Below are positions 32,038 through 38,447 of a stretch of DNA of 38,447 bases, piece after piece. The position numbers were made by a program, and so were the translations under genes. Source of the DNA: Alphaproteobacteria bacterium (GTDB taxonomy: Bacteria > Pseudomonadota > Alphaproteobacteria > Rhizobiales > Xanthobacteraceae). The notes under the pieces were generated by a model. It searched no databases. It was not told the DNA's origin and was given only the letters and a program-made list of their open reading frames with translations. Within the stretch, counting starts at the first letter, position 1; each line of letters begins with the position of its first letter. The DNA lies in assembly GCA_005884765.1 (NCBI GenBank), contig VAZV01000210.1:1-38447 (forward strand), in the 5' to 3' direction.

Positions 32038-33984
32038 CTACTCGTCTCGCGGCTTGAGATCGCGCTTGCCGTGATAGCCGCGTTGCGGGCGGCGCGGCGG
32101 ACCGTAGCCGTTGGCCTCGGCCTCGTTACGCGCCCTCGCCTCTTCGCTGCCGGTGCGCTGCACCAGCACGCGGCGGCCCTTGCGGTCCGCGATCAGGGCG
32201 CTTTTGCCCGACGGCTTGAATGGCTTGTTGCCGTGCGGAGCATTTTCGCCGGGCGTATCATGCGCTTCACCCGGCATCGGCCGATTGAAATCGGCACCGG
32301 CGAGCGTGGCAATCTTCTCGCCGAGTTGTTCGCGCAGCACGCGGGTCTTGACCTCCTCGACCTGGCCTTCTGCGAGTTCGCCCAACTGAAACGGACCGTA
32401 GGATACCCGGATCAGCCGATTCACCTCGAGACCGAGCTGCGCCAGCACGTTGCGTACCTCGCGGTTTTTGCCTTCGCGGATCGCAAACACCAGCCAGACA
32501 TTGGCGCCCTGGTCACGCTCCAGCGTGGCGTCGATCGGGCCGTATTTGACGCCGTCGACCTCGATGCCCTTCTTCAATTCGTCGAGTTGCCCTTGTGTCA
32601 CCTCGCCATGGGCGCGGACGCGATAACGCCGCAGCCAGCCGGTATCGGGCAGTTCGAGCGCGCGGGCGAGCCCGCCGTCATTGGTGAGGAGCAGCAGGCC
32701 CTCGGTATTGAAATCGAGCCGGCCGATCGAGATCAGCCGCGGTAGCCCCTCCGGCAGATTGTCGAACACCGTCGGCCGTCCCTCCGGATCGGCGTGCGTC
32801 GTCATCAGCCCGCGCGGCTTGTGATACATAAAGAGCCGCGTGCGCTGGCGCGGCGGCAATGGCTTGCCGTCGACGGTGACGACATCGTTCTCGGTGACAT
32901 CGAGCGCCGGCGAATTGATGACGCGGCCGTTGACGGTGACGCGCCCCTGCACGACCCATTCCTCGGCATCGCGGCGCGAGGCAAGTCCCGCCCGCGCCAA
33001 CGCCTTAGCGATGCGTTCGCCCGATTTCTTGACGCGCGGGGGCTGCGGCGCGCGCTTTTCGAACTCGCCCTTGCGCTCGCGGTACGCGCCGCGACCGCCG
33101 AAGGCCGGACGTTTGGCAAAGATCTTGCTGTCGTCCTCGTTCTCCCGGCGCGGCCGATCGTCGCGCGCATCGCTGCGCGGGTGTTCCTGCCAGTCGTTAC
33201 GGCTTTGGCGCGGACGCTCGAATTTCGGAGGCTCACGGCGATCACCCTTGAATCGATCATCTTGGGGACGATCCTCGCGCGAACGCGAAAACCGCGGACG
33301 GTCATCGCCGCCGCGGTCCTGACGAGCCTTGTCGTAGCGCGGCTTGTCGTAACCGCGCTTGTCGAAACGTATTGCGCCCTCGGGGGAGGAGTGCGATTTG
33401 CGGCCGGCGCGGTCAGGCGAACGCGCATCGTGCTTCTGCCACGGTTTCGCATCGCCGCGGTCATGGCCGCGATCCGGGCGGGTGCCGAAATCCTTCCGCG
33501 GGCCCCGGTCAGGCGCACCTCGCGAAAACTTCTTGTCGCCGCCGAATTTTCCCTCGGGCCGATCTCTGCGCGGCCGGTCACCGTCACGCGGCGGACGATC
33601 GCCATAGGGCCGATCGCGCTGCGGCCTGTCACCCCCTTTGCGAAAACCTTCACCACGCGGGGTGTACGGCCGCTTGTCGCCGAACTTGTTCTCGGAGAAA
33701 CCCGCAGCAGCCCGTGCTTCGTCGCGATCACGGCGCGGCGGAGCGCCCTCACGTTTGCCGGCGTAAGGTTTGCCCGAGCCAGAATACGGCTTCTTGCCAT
33801 ATGATGGCTTGGCGTCATCGCGCTCGCCCGCGTAAGAACGCTTGTCGCCGTCGCCTTTGCCCACAAAGCCGCGCTTGGCGAATTTCTTCTCCGGGCCCCG
33901 GGCGTGGCCAGAACGGCCCTTGCCGCCAGACGGCCGGTCACGCCGGCCGCGGGAAGCGTTGTCTTTATCGTTGTCGCGGGGCAT
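32038..33984 (-). CDS. rluB: 23S rRNA pseudouridine synthase, RluB type, with long disordered N-terminus
   Basis: A 648-residue member of the RsuA/RluB/RluE/RluF family. Residues 1 to about 320 form an Arg/Lys/Asp/Gly-rich disordered extension with repeated RDRP-, GDRP- and KPY-type elements. The S4 RNA-binding domain starts near 320 (RIAKALARAGLASRRDAEEWV). The catalytic domain has the GRLDFNTEGLLLLTNDG motif with nucleophile Asp424. RluB makes pseudouridine 2605 in 23S rRNA; the family assignment is firm, the exact site less so. Start: the ATG at 33984 (PRDNDKDNASRGRR) was preferred; an in-frame ATG at 33996 adds MRPF. Neither has a clear Shine-Dalgarno sequence. It is co-transcribed with rsmD and divergent from tadA. 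Confidence 0.93.
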   Translation of the reverse strand: MPRDNDKDNASRGRRDRPSGGKGRSGHARGPEKKFAKRGFVGKGDGDKRSYAGERDDAKPSYGKKPYSGSGKPYAGKREGAPPRRDRDEARAAAGFSENKFGDKRPYTPRGEGFRKGGDRPQRDRPYGDRPPRDGDRPRRDRPEGKFGGDKKFSRGAPDRGPRKDFGTRPDRGHDRGDAKPWQKHDARSPDRAGRKSHSSPEGAIRFDKRGYDKPRYDKARQDRGGDDRPRFSRSREDRPQDDRFKGDRREPPKFERPRQSRNDWQEHPRSDARDDRPRRENEDDSKIFAKRPAFGGRGAYRERKGEFEKRAPQPPRVKKSGERIAKALARAGLASRRDAEEWVVQGRVTVNGRVINSPALDVTENDVVTVDGKPLPPRQRTRLFMYHKPRGLMTTHADPEGRPTVFDNLPEGLPRLISIGRLDFNTEGLLLLTNDGGLARALELPDTGWLRRYRVRAHGEVTQGQLDELKKGIEVDGVKYGPIDATLERDQGANVWLVFAIREGKNREVRNVLAQLGLEVNRLIRVSYGPFQLGELAEGQVEEVKTRVLREQLGEKIATLAGADFNRPMPGEAHDTPGENAPHGNKPFKPSGKSALIADRKGRRVLVQRTGSEEARARNEAEANGYGPPRRPQRGYHGKRDLKPRDE

Positions 33985-34062
33985 GAATGGTCTCATTTCG
34001 GGTGCAGGGTGCAGGTCAAATGGCGCTCGTGCGCGCTCGCTTTTCGAGCCGCAGGGTCACGC

Positions 34063-34083
34063 AAAACCGGTATCCACTTTTGC
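34063..34083. repeat. Fragment of the 106-bp MITE-like repeat
   Basis: AAAACCGGTATCCACTTTTGC is the reverse complement of the GGATACCGGTTTT core of the element at 16501-16606. It lies in the intergenic region between divergent rluB and tadA. The flanking palindromes are lost. Confidence 0.7.
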
Positions 34084-34114
34084 TGAAGGCGCATCTACTA
34101 GCAGGTTTCTTGCG

Positions 34115-34573
34115 ATGATACGAGGCATGACCGCGCCCTCTTTCATGGATTTGGCGCTGAAAACGGCAGAAAACGCCGGAAAATCCGGCGAGGTTCCGAT
34201 CGGATGCGTGATTGTGCGCGATTACAAGGTCATCGCCACGGCCGGCAACCGGACGCTGACCGACCGCGATCCGACCGCCCATGCCGAAATATTGGCGCTC
34301 CGGCAAGCCGCCGAGACCATCGGCACCGAGCGGCTGGTCGATTGCGACCTCTACGTCACGCTGGAGCCCTGCACGATGTGCGCCGGCGCGATCTCGTTCG
34401 CACGGATCCGGCGGCTCTATTACGGCGCGGCGGATCCCAAGGGCGGCGCGGTCGATTCCGGCGTGCGCTTTTTTGCTGCGCCGACCTGTCACCACGTACC
34501 GGAGGTGTATTCCGCGGTCGGCGAAAGCAAGGCCGTGACGCTATTGAAAGAGTTTTTCAGGGAGAGGCGGTAG
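34115..34573 (+). CDS. tadA: tRNA adenosine(34) deaminase
   Basis: A 152-residue zinc deaminase that converts A34 of tRNA-Arg(ACG) to inosine. The zinc and catalytic residues are His56 and Glu58 (TAHAEI) and Cys86 and Cys89 (EPCTMC). GEVPIGCVIV and the ADPKGGAVDSG segment are typical. I chose the ATG at 34115, which has a GCAGG about 9 bases upstream; in-frame ATGs at 34127 and 34145 are alternatives, since relatives start variably here. It is divergent from rluB, with a MITE fragment between, and is followed by the second 119-bp repeat. Confidence 0.95.
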   Translation: MIRGMTAPSFMDLALKTAENAGKSGEVPIGCVIVRDYKVIATAGNRTLTDRDPTAHAEILALRQAAETIGTERLVDCDLYVTLEPCTMCAGAISFARIRRLYYGAADPKGGAVDSGVRFFAAPTCHHVPEVYSAVGESKAVTLLKEFFRERR

Positions 34574-34586
34574 CGACGTCCACGGC

Positions 34587-34705
34587 CGTCATTGCGAGGA
34601 GCGGAGCGACGAAGCAATCCAGGCTTTCTTCGTGGCTCGATCGATTGCTTCGCAGAGCCTGTCATCGGGCGCACATTTCGCGCGACCCGTTGGCTCGCAA
34701 TGACG
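34587..34705. repeat. 119-bp dispersed palindromic repeat, copy 2
   Basis: The same element as at 3242-3360: CGTCATTGCGAG (34587-34598) to CTCGCAATGACG (34694-34705), here with perfectly complementary ends. The internal GACGAAGCAATCC, TTCGCAGAGC and TCATCGGGCGCAC blocks are shared. It fills the gap between convergent tadA and the dehalogenase gene. Confidence 0.85.
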
Positions 34706-34710
34706 GGCAT

Positions 34711-35616
34711 CTACTCCGCCAGAAAAAACTCCCGCAGCAGTTTCGCCGTCACGTCCGGATTCTCCTCGGTGAGAAAGTGACCGGAATCGACCGGCGATCC
34801 CGAAACATTCGTGGCCCATTGCTTCCAGGTGTCGAGCGGCGTTGCCGCTGCAGAGGCAATGCCGACGTCGCCCCACAATGCCAGCATCGGTATGGTGATC
34901 TTCCTGGCGGCTTCGAAATCGGCCTTGTCGATTTCGTAGTCGGCATAGGCGCCGGCGCGATAGTCCTCGCACATCGCGTGCACCCTCAAGGGATCGCGGA
35001 ACGGCGCGAGATAATGCTCAAGCGCGCGCGGATCGATGGCGTCGAGGTTTTTGGTTTTCGTCTGGCCCGCCATCTTCTGCTTGAGGAAGAAATCCGGATG
35101 GCCGCCGATCAGGGTTTCCGGCAGCGGAAAAGGCTGCGCCAGGAATGTCCAATGATAGATTTTCAGCGCATAGAGCCGGTCGATGCGCTCCCAGTAATTA
35201 TAGGTCGGCAGGATATCCAGCACGGCGAGCCGCGACAGCCGGCCGGGATGATCGAGCGCCAGACGATAGGACACGCGGCCGCCGCGGTCATGGCCGGCCA
35301 GCGCGAAATGCACATGGCCGAGTTGCTCCATCGCCTCCACCATGGAGCTTGCCATCGCGCGCTTGGTGTAGGGTGTGTGGTCCTTGTCGCTCTCCGCCAT
35401 GTCCGACCAGCCATAGCCCGGCAGGTCGGCAATGATCAGGGTGAAATTGTCGGCAAGCTGCGGTGCCACCCGGTGCCACATCACGTGGGTCGAGGAAAAT
35501 CCATGCAGCAGCAACAGCGGCGGGCCGTTGCCGCCGACGCGGGCGAATATCCGGCCCGACGAGGTATCGATCCACTTGGATTGATAGCCGGGAAACAGGT
35601 CGGCGAGATCGGGCAT
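34711..35616 (-). CDS. Fluoroacetate dehalogenase-like alpha/beta hydrolase
   Basis: A 301-residue alpha/beta-hydrolase that matches, from memory, the Rhodopseudomonas palustris fluoroacetate dehalogenase (RPA1163) over its whole length. The nucleophile Asp110 (GHDRGG), acid Asp134 and base His280 are present. The carboxylate-binding Arg111 and Arg114 and the fluoride-pocket residues His155, Trp156 and Tyr219 all fall at the numbers reported for that enzyme. It should hydrolyse fluoroacetate or other short 2-haloacids to glycolate-type products by an SN2 attack. It has no signal peptide. It is divergent from an acyl-CoA dehydrogenase across 97 bp and convergent with the 119-bp repeat. Substrate preference (F versus Cl) is inferred from the pocket, not shown. 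Confidence 0.88.
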   Translation of the reverse strand: MPDLADLFPGYQSKWIDTSSGRIFARVGGNGPPLLLLHGFSSTHVMWHRVAPQLADNFTLIIADLPGYGWSDMAESDKDHTPYTKRAMASSMVEAMEQLGHVHFALAGHDRGGRVSYRLALDHPGRLSRLAVLDILPTYNYWERIDRLYALKIYHWTFLAQPFPLPETLIGGHPDFFLKQKMAGQTKTKNLDAIDPRALEHYLAPFRDPLRVHAMCEDYRAGAYADYEIDKADFEAARKITIPMLALWGDVGIASAAATPLDTWKQWATNVSGSPVDSGHFLTEENPDVTAKLLREFFLAE

Positions 35617-35713
35617 TATGCTTCAAACTTTGTTTGTCGTTGCTGCAGGTAGCTTCCGGATATATTCCATTTCACACGTCCAAGCATCAAGAACCGTAAC
35701 TTGAGGAAATGCC

Positions 35714-36946
35714 ATGTCGATCGATTTCGAGATTCCGGCCGAGGCCAAGGCGATCCGCGAAAAGGTGCGCAAATGGGTGCAGGAAGAATGCATTCCGGCG
35801 GAGAAGGAACTGGACAGCAAGCCGTTCGACGAGGTGCTCGGCAGGCTGCGGGCCAAAGCGCGCGCGCAAGGGTTGTGGTGCCCGTTCGTGCCGAAGGAAT
35901 ATGGCGGCATGGGACTGGGCCCGCTTGCCAACGCGCTGGTGCAGATGGAGCTCGGCGAAAGCACGCTCGGCGCACTCTCGATGAATACGCAGGGGCCGGA
36001 CGACGCCTCGATGATGACCATCCTGGCGCACGGCACCGACTATCAGAAGGAAAAATTCTTAAAACCGCTACTCAACGGCGACAAGCGCATCTGCTTCTCG
36101 ATGACCGAAAAGGCGGCGGGCGCCGACGCCACCGGCATGCAGACCACGGCCGTGAAAGACGGCAACGAGAATTATATCCTGAACGGCGAGAAGTGGTTCT
36201 CATCCTCGGCCAGCGTCGCCGACATGGCGCTGGTGATGGCGAAGACCGATCCGAACGCGCCGCGCCACAAGCAGTATTCGACCTTCATCGTCGAACTGCC
36301 CAATCCCGGCTACCGGATCAAGCGCAACGTCAAGAACATGGCGATCGAAGGCCCGCATGCCGACCAGATTTCCGGCGGGCACTCCGAAATAGAAATCAGG
36401 GATCTCAAAGTGCCGGCCGACAATCTCCTGGGTGGCGAAGGCAACGGTTTCAACATGGGCCAGCACCGCCTTGCCTACGGCCGGCTGCGCCATGGCATGC
36501 ACAACGTCGCCAAAGCTCAGCGCGCGCTCGACATGGCGGTGGCGCATATCACCAAGCGATCGACCTTCGGCGTGCTGCTGGCCGATCGCCAGGCGGTGCA
36601 GTTCATGCTCGCCGAATGCGCGAGCGAGCTTTATATCGGCCGGCTGATGCTGCTGCACATCGCCTACAAGGCGGAAAAGGGCATGGATCTGCGGCAGGAG
36701 AACTCGATCGCCAAAGTGTACCTGGCGCACATGGTGCACAAGGTGATCGACACCGCGATCCAGTTGCACGGCGCGCTCGGCTTCAGCCAGGATACGCCGC
36801 TGGCGAAATGGTACACGCAAGTCCGTGCGCAGCGATTGGTCGATGGCCCGGACGAAGTGCACAAATGGAGGGTCGGCCGCAATGTCATCAAGGCGTTCCG
36901 CGAGCACGGCACCACCGCGCTCGCCGCGGGTGGGGATTTGCTTTGA
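35714..36946 (+). CDS. Acyl-CoA dehydrogenase, ACAD10/11-like
   Basis: A 410-residue FAD enzyme of beta-oxidation type. The FAD and substrate elements are MTEKAAGADATGMQT, YILNGEKWFSSSA, LAYGRLRHGMHN and the last-helix FAD contact RVGRNVIK. The usual catalytic Glu near YEGT is replaced by the ADGPDEVH-type loop; Asp377 in DGPDEVH would be the base, as in the ACAD10/11 group. A ribosome-binding site GAGGAAAT lies before the ATG. The acyl substrate is unknown; relatives act on long or branched and hydroxylated acyl-CoAs. It is divergent from the dehalogenase gene and ends in a palindromic-repeat region. Confidence 0.9.
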   Translation: MSIDFEIPAEAKAIREKVRKWVQEECIPAEKELDSKPFDEVLGRLRAKARAQGLWCPFVPKEYGGMGLGPLANALVQMELGESTLGALSMNTQGPDDASMMTILAHGTDYQKEKFLKPLLNGDKRICFSMTEKAAGADATGMQTTAVKDGNENYILNGEKWFSSSASVADMALVMAKTDPNAPRHKQYSTFIVELPNPGYRIKRNVKNMAIEGPHADQISGGHSEIEIRDLKVPADNLLGGEGNGFNMGQHRLAYGRLRHGMHNVAKAQRALDMAVAHITKRSTFGVLLADRQAVQFMLAECASELYIGRLMLLHIAYKAEKGMDLRQENSIAKVYLAHMVHKVIDTAIQLHGALGFSQDTPLAKWYTQVRAQRLVDGPDEVHKWRVGRNVIKAFREHGTTALAAGGDLL

Positions 36947-36975
36947 GACCAGGTTCGCAGAGCTAGCTAAATTAC

Positions 36976-37066
36976 TGTCATTGCCGGACTTGATCCGGCA
37001 ATCCATCCTCTCCAAAAAGTCCTTCCGGAAGATTGATGGATACGCGGGTCAAGCCCGCCTATGACG
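36976..37066. repeat. Palindromic intergenic repeat (TTGCCGGA-type)
   Basis: TTGCCGGA (36981-36988) pairs with TCCGGCAA (36994-37001) around CTTGA. The far end has GATGGATACGCGGGTCAAGCCCGC, a second hairpin, then ATGACG. The element starts TGTCATTGCCGG and ends as a partial mirror. It sits between convergent genes, like the repeat at 31344-31450, with which it shares layout. Confidence 0.75.
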
Positions 37067-37090
37067 AGCGGAAAAATGACACGCGAGGCG

Positions 37091-37678
37091 TCATTGAAAT
37101 GGGTCGCCTTTGATCGTGGCTCGGGTTTGCCTGACCCTGCGCAAAGCGATCGGCGAGCCGTCCGACTGAAACAGCAATTCATATCTCTTGCCGGCTCTAT
37201 CGGTTGCAACGCAGGAAATGCTGGCGACCTGCCTCGCTGCGAAGTTTCCGTACTGCTTGCATAATCCAGCCGACAATTCGACCGACGGCACCGGTAGGCC
37301 ATCGACTTTCGGCCTCCCCTTGGAGTTCAGCAGCATCCGGTCGACGGGTAGTTCGTAGAGATTGTCCTGCGTCCTGCTGCCGTTTTCACCCGAGAACGAG
37401 ATGATGTGACTATCGTCGGCCGGATCGTCGAGCGCAATCGCGAAGTTGACGCGGCCCTTTTCGCTATGGAAGAACCCGACGGCCCTGCAGGGAAAATCAC
37501 GCCCCGCGACTTTCAATGTCGTGCACTTGCCCGACATCAACGCATAAATGTCAATATCGGGGTCATGGTGTTCCATCGCACCGGAAATTGGCGGCGGAGC
37601 AATGGTCTGGGAAATCGAGGGAGTTGCCACGCAGGTCATGGCAACCGCGAGGATCTGCCCGCATAGGCGCATCGTCAT
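37091..37678 (-). CDS. Exported protein, function unknown
   Basis: A 195-residue protein with a signal peptide (MTMRLCGQILAVAMTCVATPSISQ, cleavage near residue 24). It contains six cysteines; CTTLKVAGRDFPCRAVGFFH and the later LCKQYGNF and SISCVATD suggest two disulfides. A strong Shine-Dalgarno AAGGGGG lies just before the ATG at 37678, which is why the longer open frame reaching back into purD was not used. It may be transcribed after purD, 41 bases away, but that is uncertain. I do not recognise the family. Confidence 0.75.
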   Translation of the reverse strand: MTMRLCGQILAVAMTCVATPSISQTIAPPPISGAMEHHDPDIDIYALMSGKCTTLKVAGRDFPCRAVGFFHSEKGRVNFAIALDDPADDSHIISFSGENGSRTQDNLYELPVDRMLLNSKGRPKVDGLPVPSVELSAGLCKQYGNFAARQVASISCVATDRAGKRYELLFQSDGSPIALRRVRQTRATIKGDPFQ

Positions 37679-37719
37679 GCCCCCTTCAATAAGATAAGTG
37701 CCGCACCGCCTCAACTGGA

Positions 37720-38447
37720 TCACAGATTTCGCTCCCTTGCCACCGCCTGCCAGCCGATGTCGCGGCGGTAAAAGCCTTCCGGCCATTTGATGCGCTCGAC
37801 TGCCGCATAGGCGCGCGCCTGCGCCTCGGTAACGGTCTTGCCCAGCGCGCAGATATTGAGCACGCGCCCGCCGTTGGCGAGGATCGCGCCGTCCTTTACG
37901 ATGGTGCCAGCATGAAAGATCTCGACGCCTTCGACCTTGGCGGCGGCGTCGATGCCCTCGATCATCGAGCCCTTGCCGTAGCTGCCCGGATAACCTCTGG
38001 TTGCCATGATCACCGTCAGCGCGGCGTCGTCGAACCAGCGCACGCTGAAGTTTTTCAACTGCCCGTCGGCGCATGCGATCAGCGCCGGCACGATATCCGA
38101 CATCATCCGCAGCATCAGCACCTGGCATTCCGGATCGCCGAACCGGGCGTTGTATTCGACGAGCTTCGGGCCTTCCGGGGTGACGATCACGCCGGCATAG
38201 AGCACGCCTTTGTATGGCGATCCCATCGCCGCCAATGCGCGCAGCGTCGGCTCGATCATCCCCTCCATCACCCGCGCGCACATCGCCTCCGTCATCACGG
38301 GCGCGGGCGAGTAAGCGCCCATGCCGCCGGTGTTCGGGCCCTTGTCGCCATCGAGGGCCCGCTTGTGATCCTGCGCGGTCGCGAGCGGCAGCGCGTGCTC
38401 GCCGTCGCACAGGGCGAAGAACGAGGCTTCTTCACCTTCCATGAACT
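37720..38447 (-). CDS. purD: Phosphoribosylamine-glycine ligase (5' part outside window)
   Basis: The C-terminal 240 or so residues of PurD, the ATP-grasp enzyme that joins phosphoribosylamine and glycine in purine synthesis. Visible: FMEGEEASFFALCDG (the frame continues past the window end), the DGDKGPNTGGMGAYSP substrate loop, KGVLYAGVIVTPEGPKLVEYNARFGDPE with the metal-binding Glu and Asn, and a complete C-terminal domain ending GWQAVARERNL. The N-terminal half, including the other ATP-binding residues, lies beyond base 38447 on this strand. Confidence 0.96.
   Translation of the reverse strand, partial: FMEGEEASFFALCDGEHALPLATAQDHKRALDGDKGPNTGGMGAYSPAPVMTEAMCARVMEGMIEPTLRALAAMGSPYKGVLYAGVIVTPEGPKLVEYNARFGDPECQVLMLRMMSDIVPALIACADGQLKNFSVRWFDDAALTVIMATRGYPGSYGKGSMIEGIDAAAKVEGVEIFHAGTIVKDGAILANGGRVLNICALGKTVTEAQARAYAAVERIKWPEGFYRRDIGWQAVARERNL

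Noticed and set aside
32794..33804. A 336-codon open frame on the plus strand inside rluB
   Set aside because: It mirrors the low-complexity Arg/Asp-rich region of rluB, which is open on several frames. The S4 and catalytic motifs on the minus strand settle the coding strand.
37091..38410. A 439-codon open frame joining part of purD's antiphase reading to the 195-residue exported protein
   Set aside because: Only the part after the ATG at 37678 has a signal peptide and a ribosome-binding site; the rest is a shadow of purD.

Overview
The window looks like a chromosomal segment from an alphaproteobacterium of the Bradyrhizobium/Rhodopseudomonas group (Nitrobacteraceae). I infer this from the high GC content, the Rhizobiales-type housekeeping proteins, a fluoroacetate dehalogenase matching my memory of the Rhodopseudomonas palustris enzyme, and several intergenic palindromic repeat families that I recognise from bradyrhizobial genomes. 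No database search was possible. I saw no tRNA, rRNA, CRISPR array, prophage or insertion sequence. Most of the window is core chromosome, with a few accessory or broken loci.

Layout. 1-2.4 kb: the 3' part of an EnvZ-type histidine kinase, then three small exported proteins (one DUF3617). 2.4-5.4 kb: a secreted RNase T2, the 23S rRNA methyltransferase RlmJ, a cold-shock protein with a structured leader, and an Omp25/31-type beta-barrel. 5.6-10.2 kb: a co-directional run uvrC, pgsA, moaD, moaE, prmB, linking DNA repair, phospholipid synthesis, molybdopterin synthase and ribosomal protein methylation. 10.3-14.6 kb: an omega-amino-acid transaminase, a TipF-like degenerate EAL protein, a HAD-like protein and a convergent CheY. 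14.8-17.3 kb: ribF, an O-acetyltransferase, an orphan second copy of the ribF 3' end, a MITE-like repeat and an ICMT-like membrane methyltransferase. 17.5-25.2 kb: ileS (broken), lspA, a secreted low-complexity protein, a pair of M16 peptidase subunits and arfB. 25.2-28.3 kb: a redox cluster with cytochrome c, a glyoxalase-like protein, a Tat-exported small subunit and a GMC flavoprotein with a Cys motif for a [3Fe-4S] cluster. 28.3-29.2 kb: a ribbon-helix-helix protein and a small secreted protein. 29.4-34.6 kb: mutL, then rluB-rsmD (minus strand) divergent from tadA. 34.7-38.4 kb: a fluoroacetate-dehalogenase-like hydrolase divergent from an acyl-CoA dehydrogenase, a secreted protein of unknown function and the 3' part of purD.

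Most notable: (1) ileS, normally essential, carries an internal deletion plus frameshift that removes the CP1 editing motif. (2) A divergent duplicate of the last 39 codons of ribF, with its stop, sits just after the acetyltransferase gene and marks an insertion or recombination at the ribF 3' end. (3) A dehalogenase keeps every catalytic, carboxylate-binding and fluoride-pocket residue of fluoroacetate dehalogenase at identical positions. (4) A cytochrome/glyoxalase/Tat-subunit/GMC cluster probably forms a periplasmic alcohol or sugar dehydrogenase of unknown substrate.
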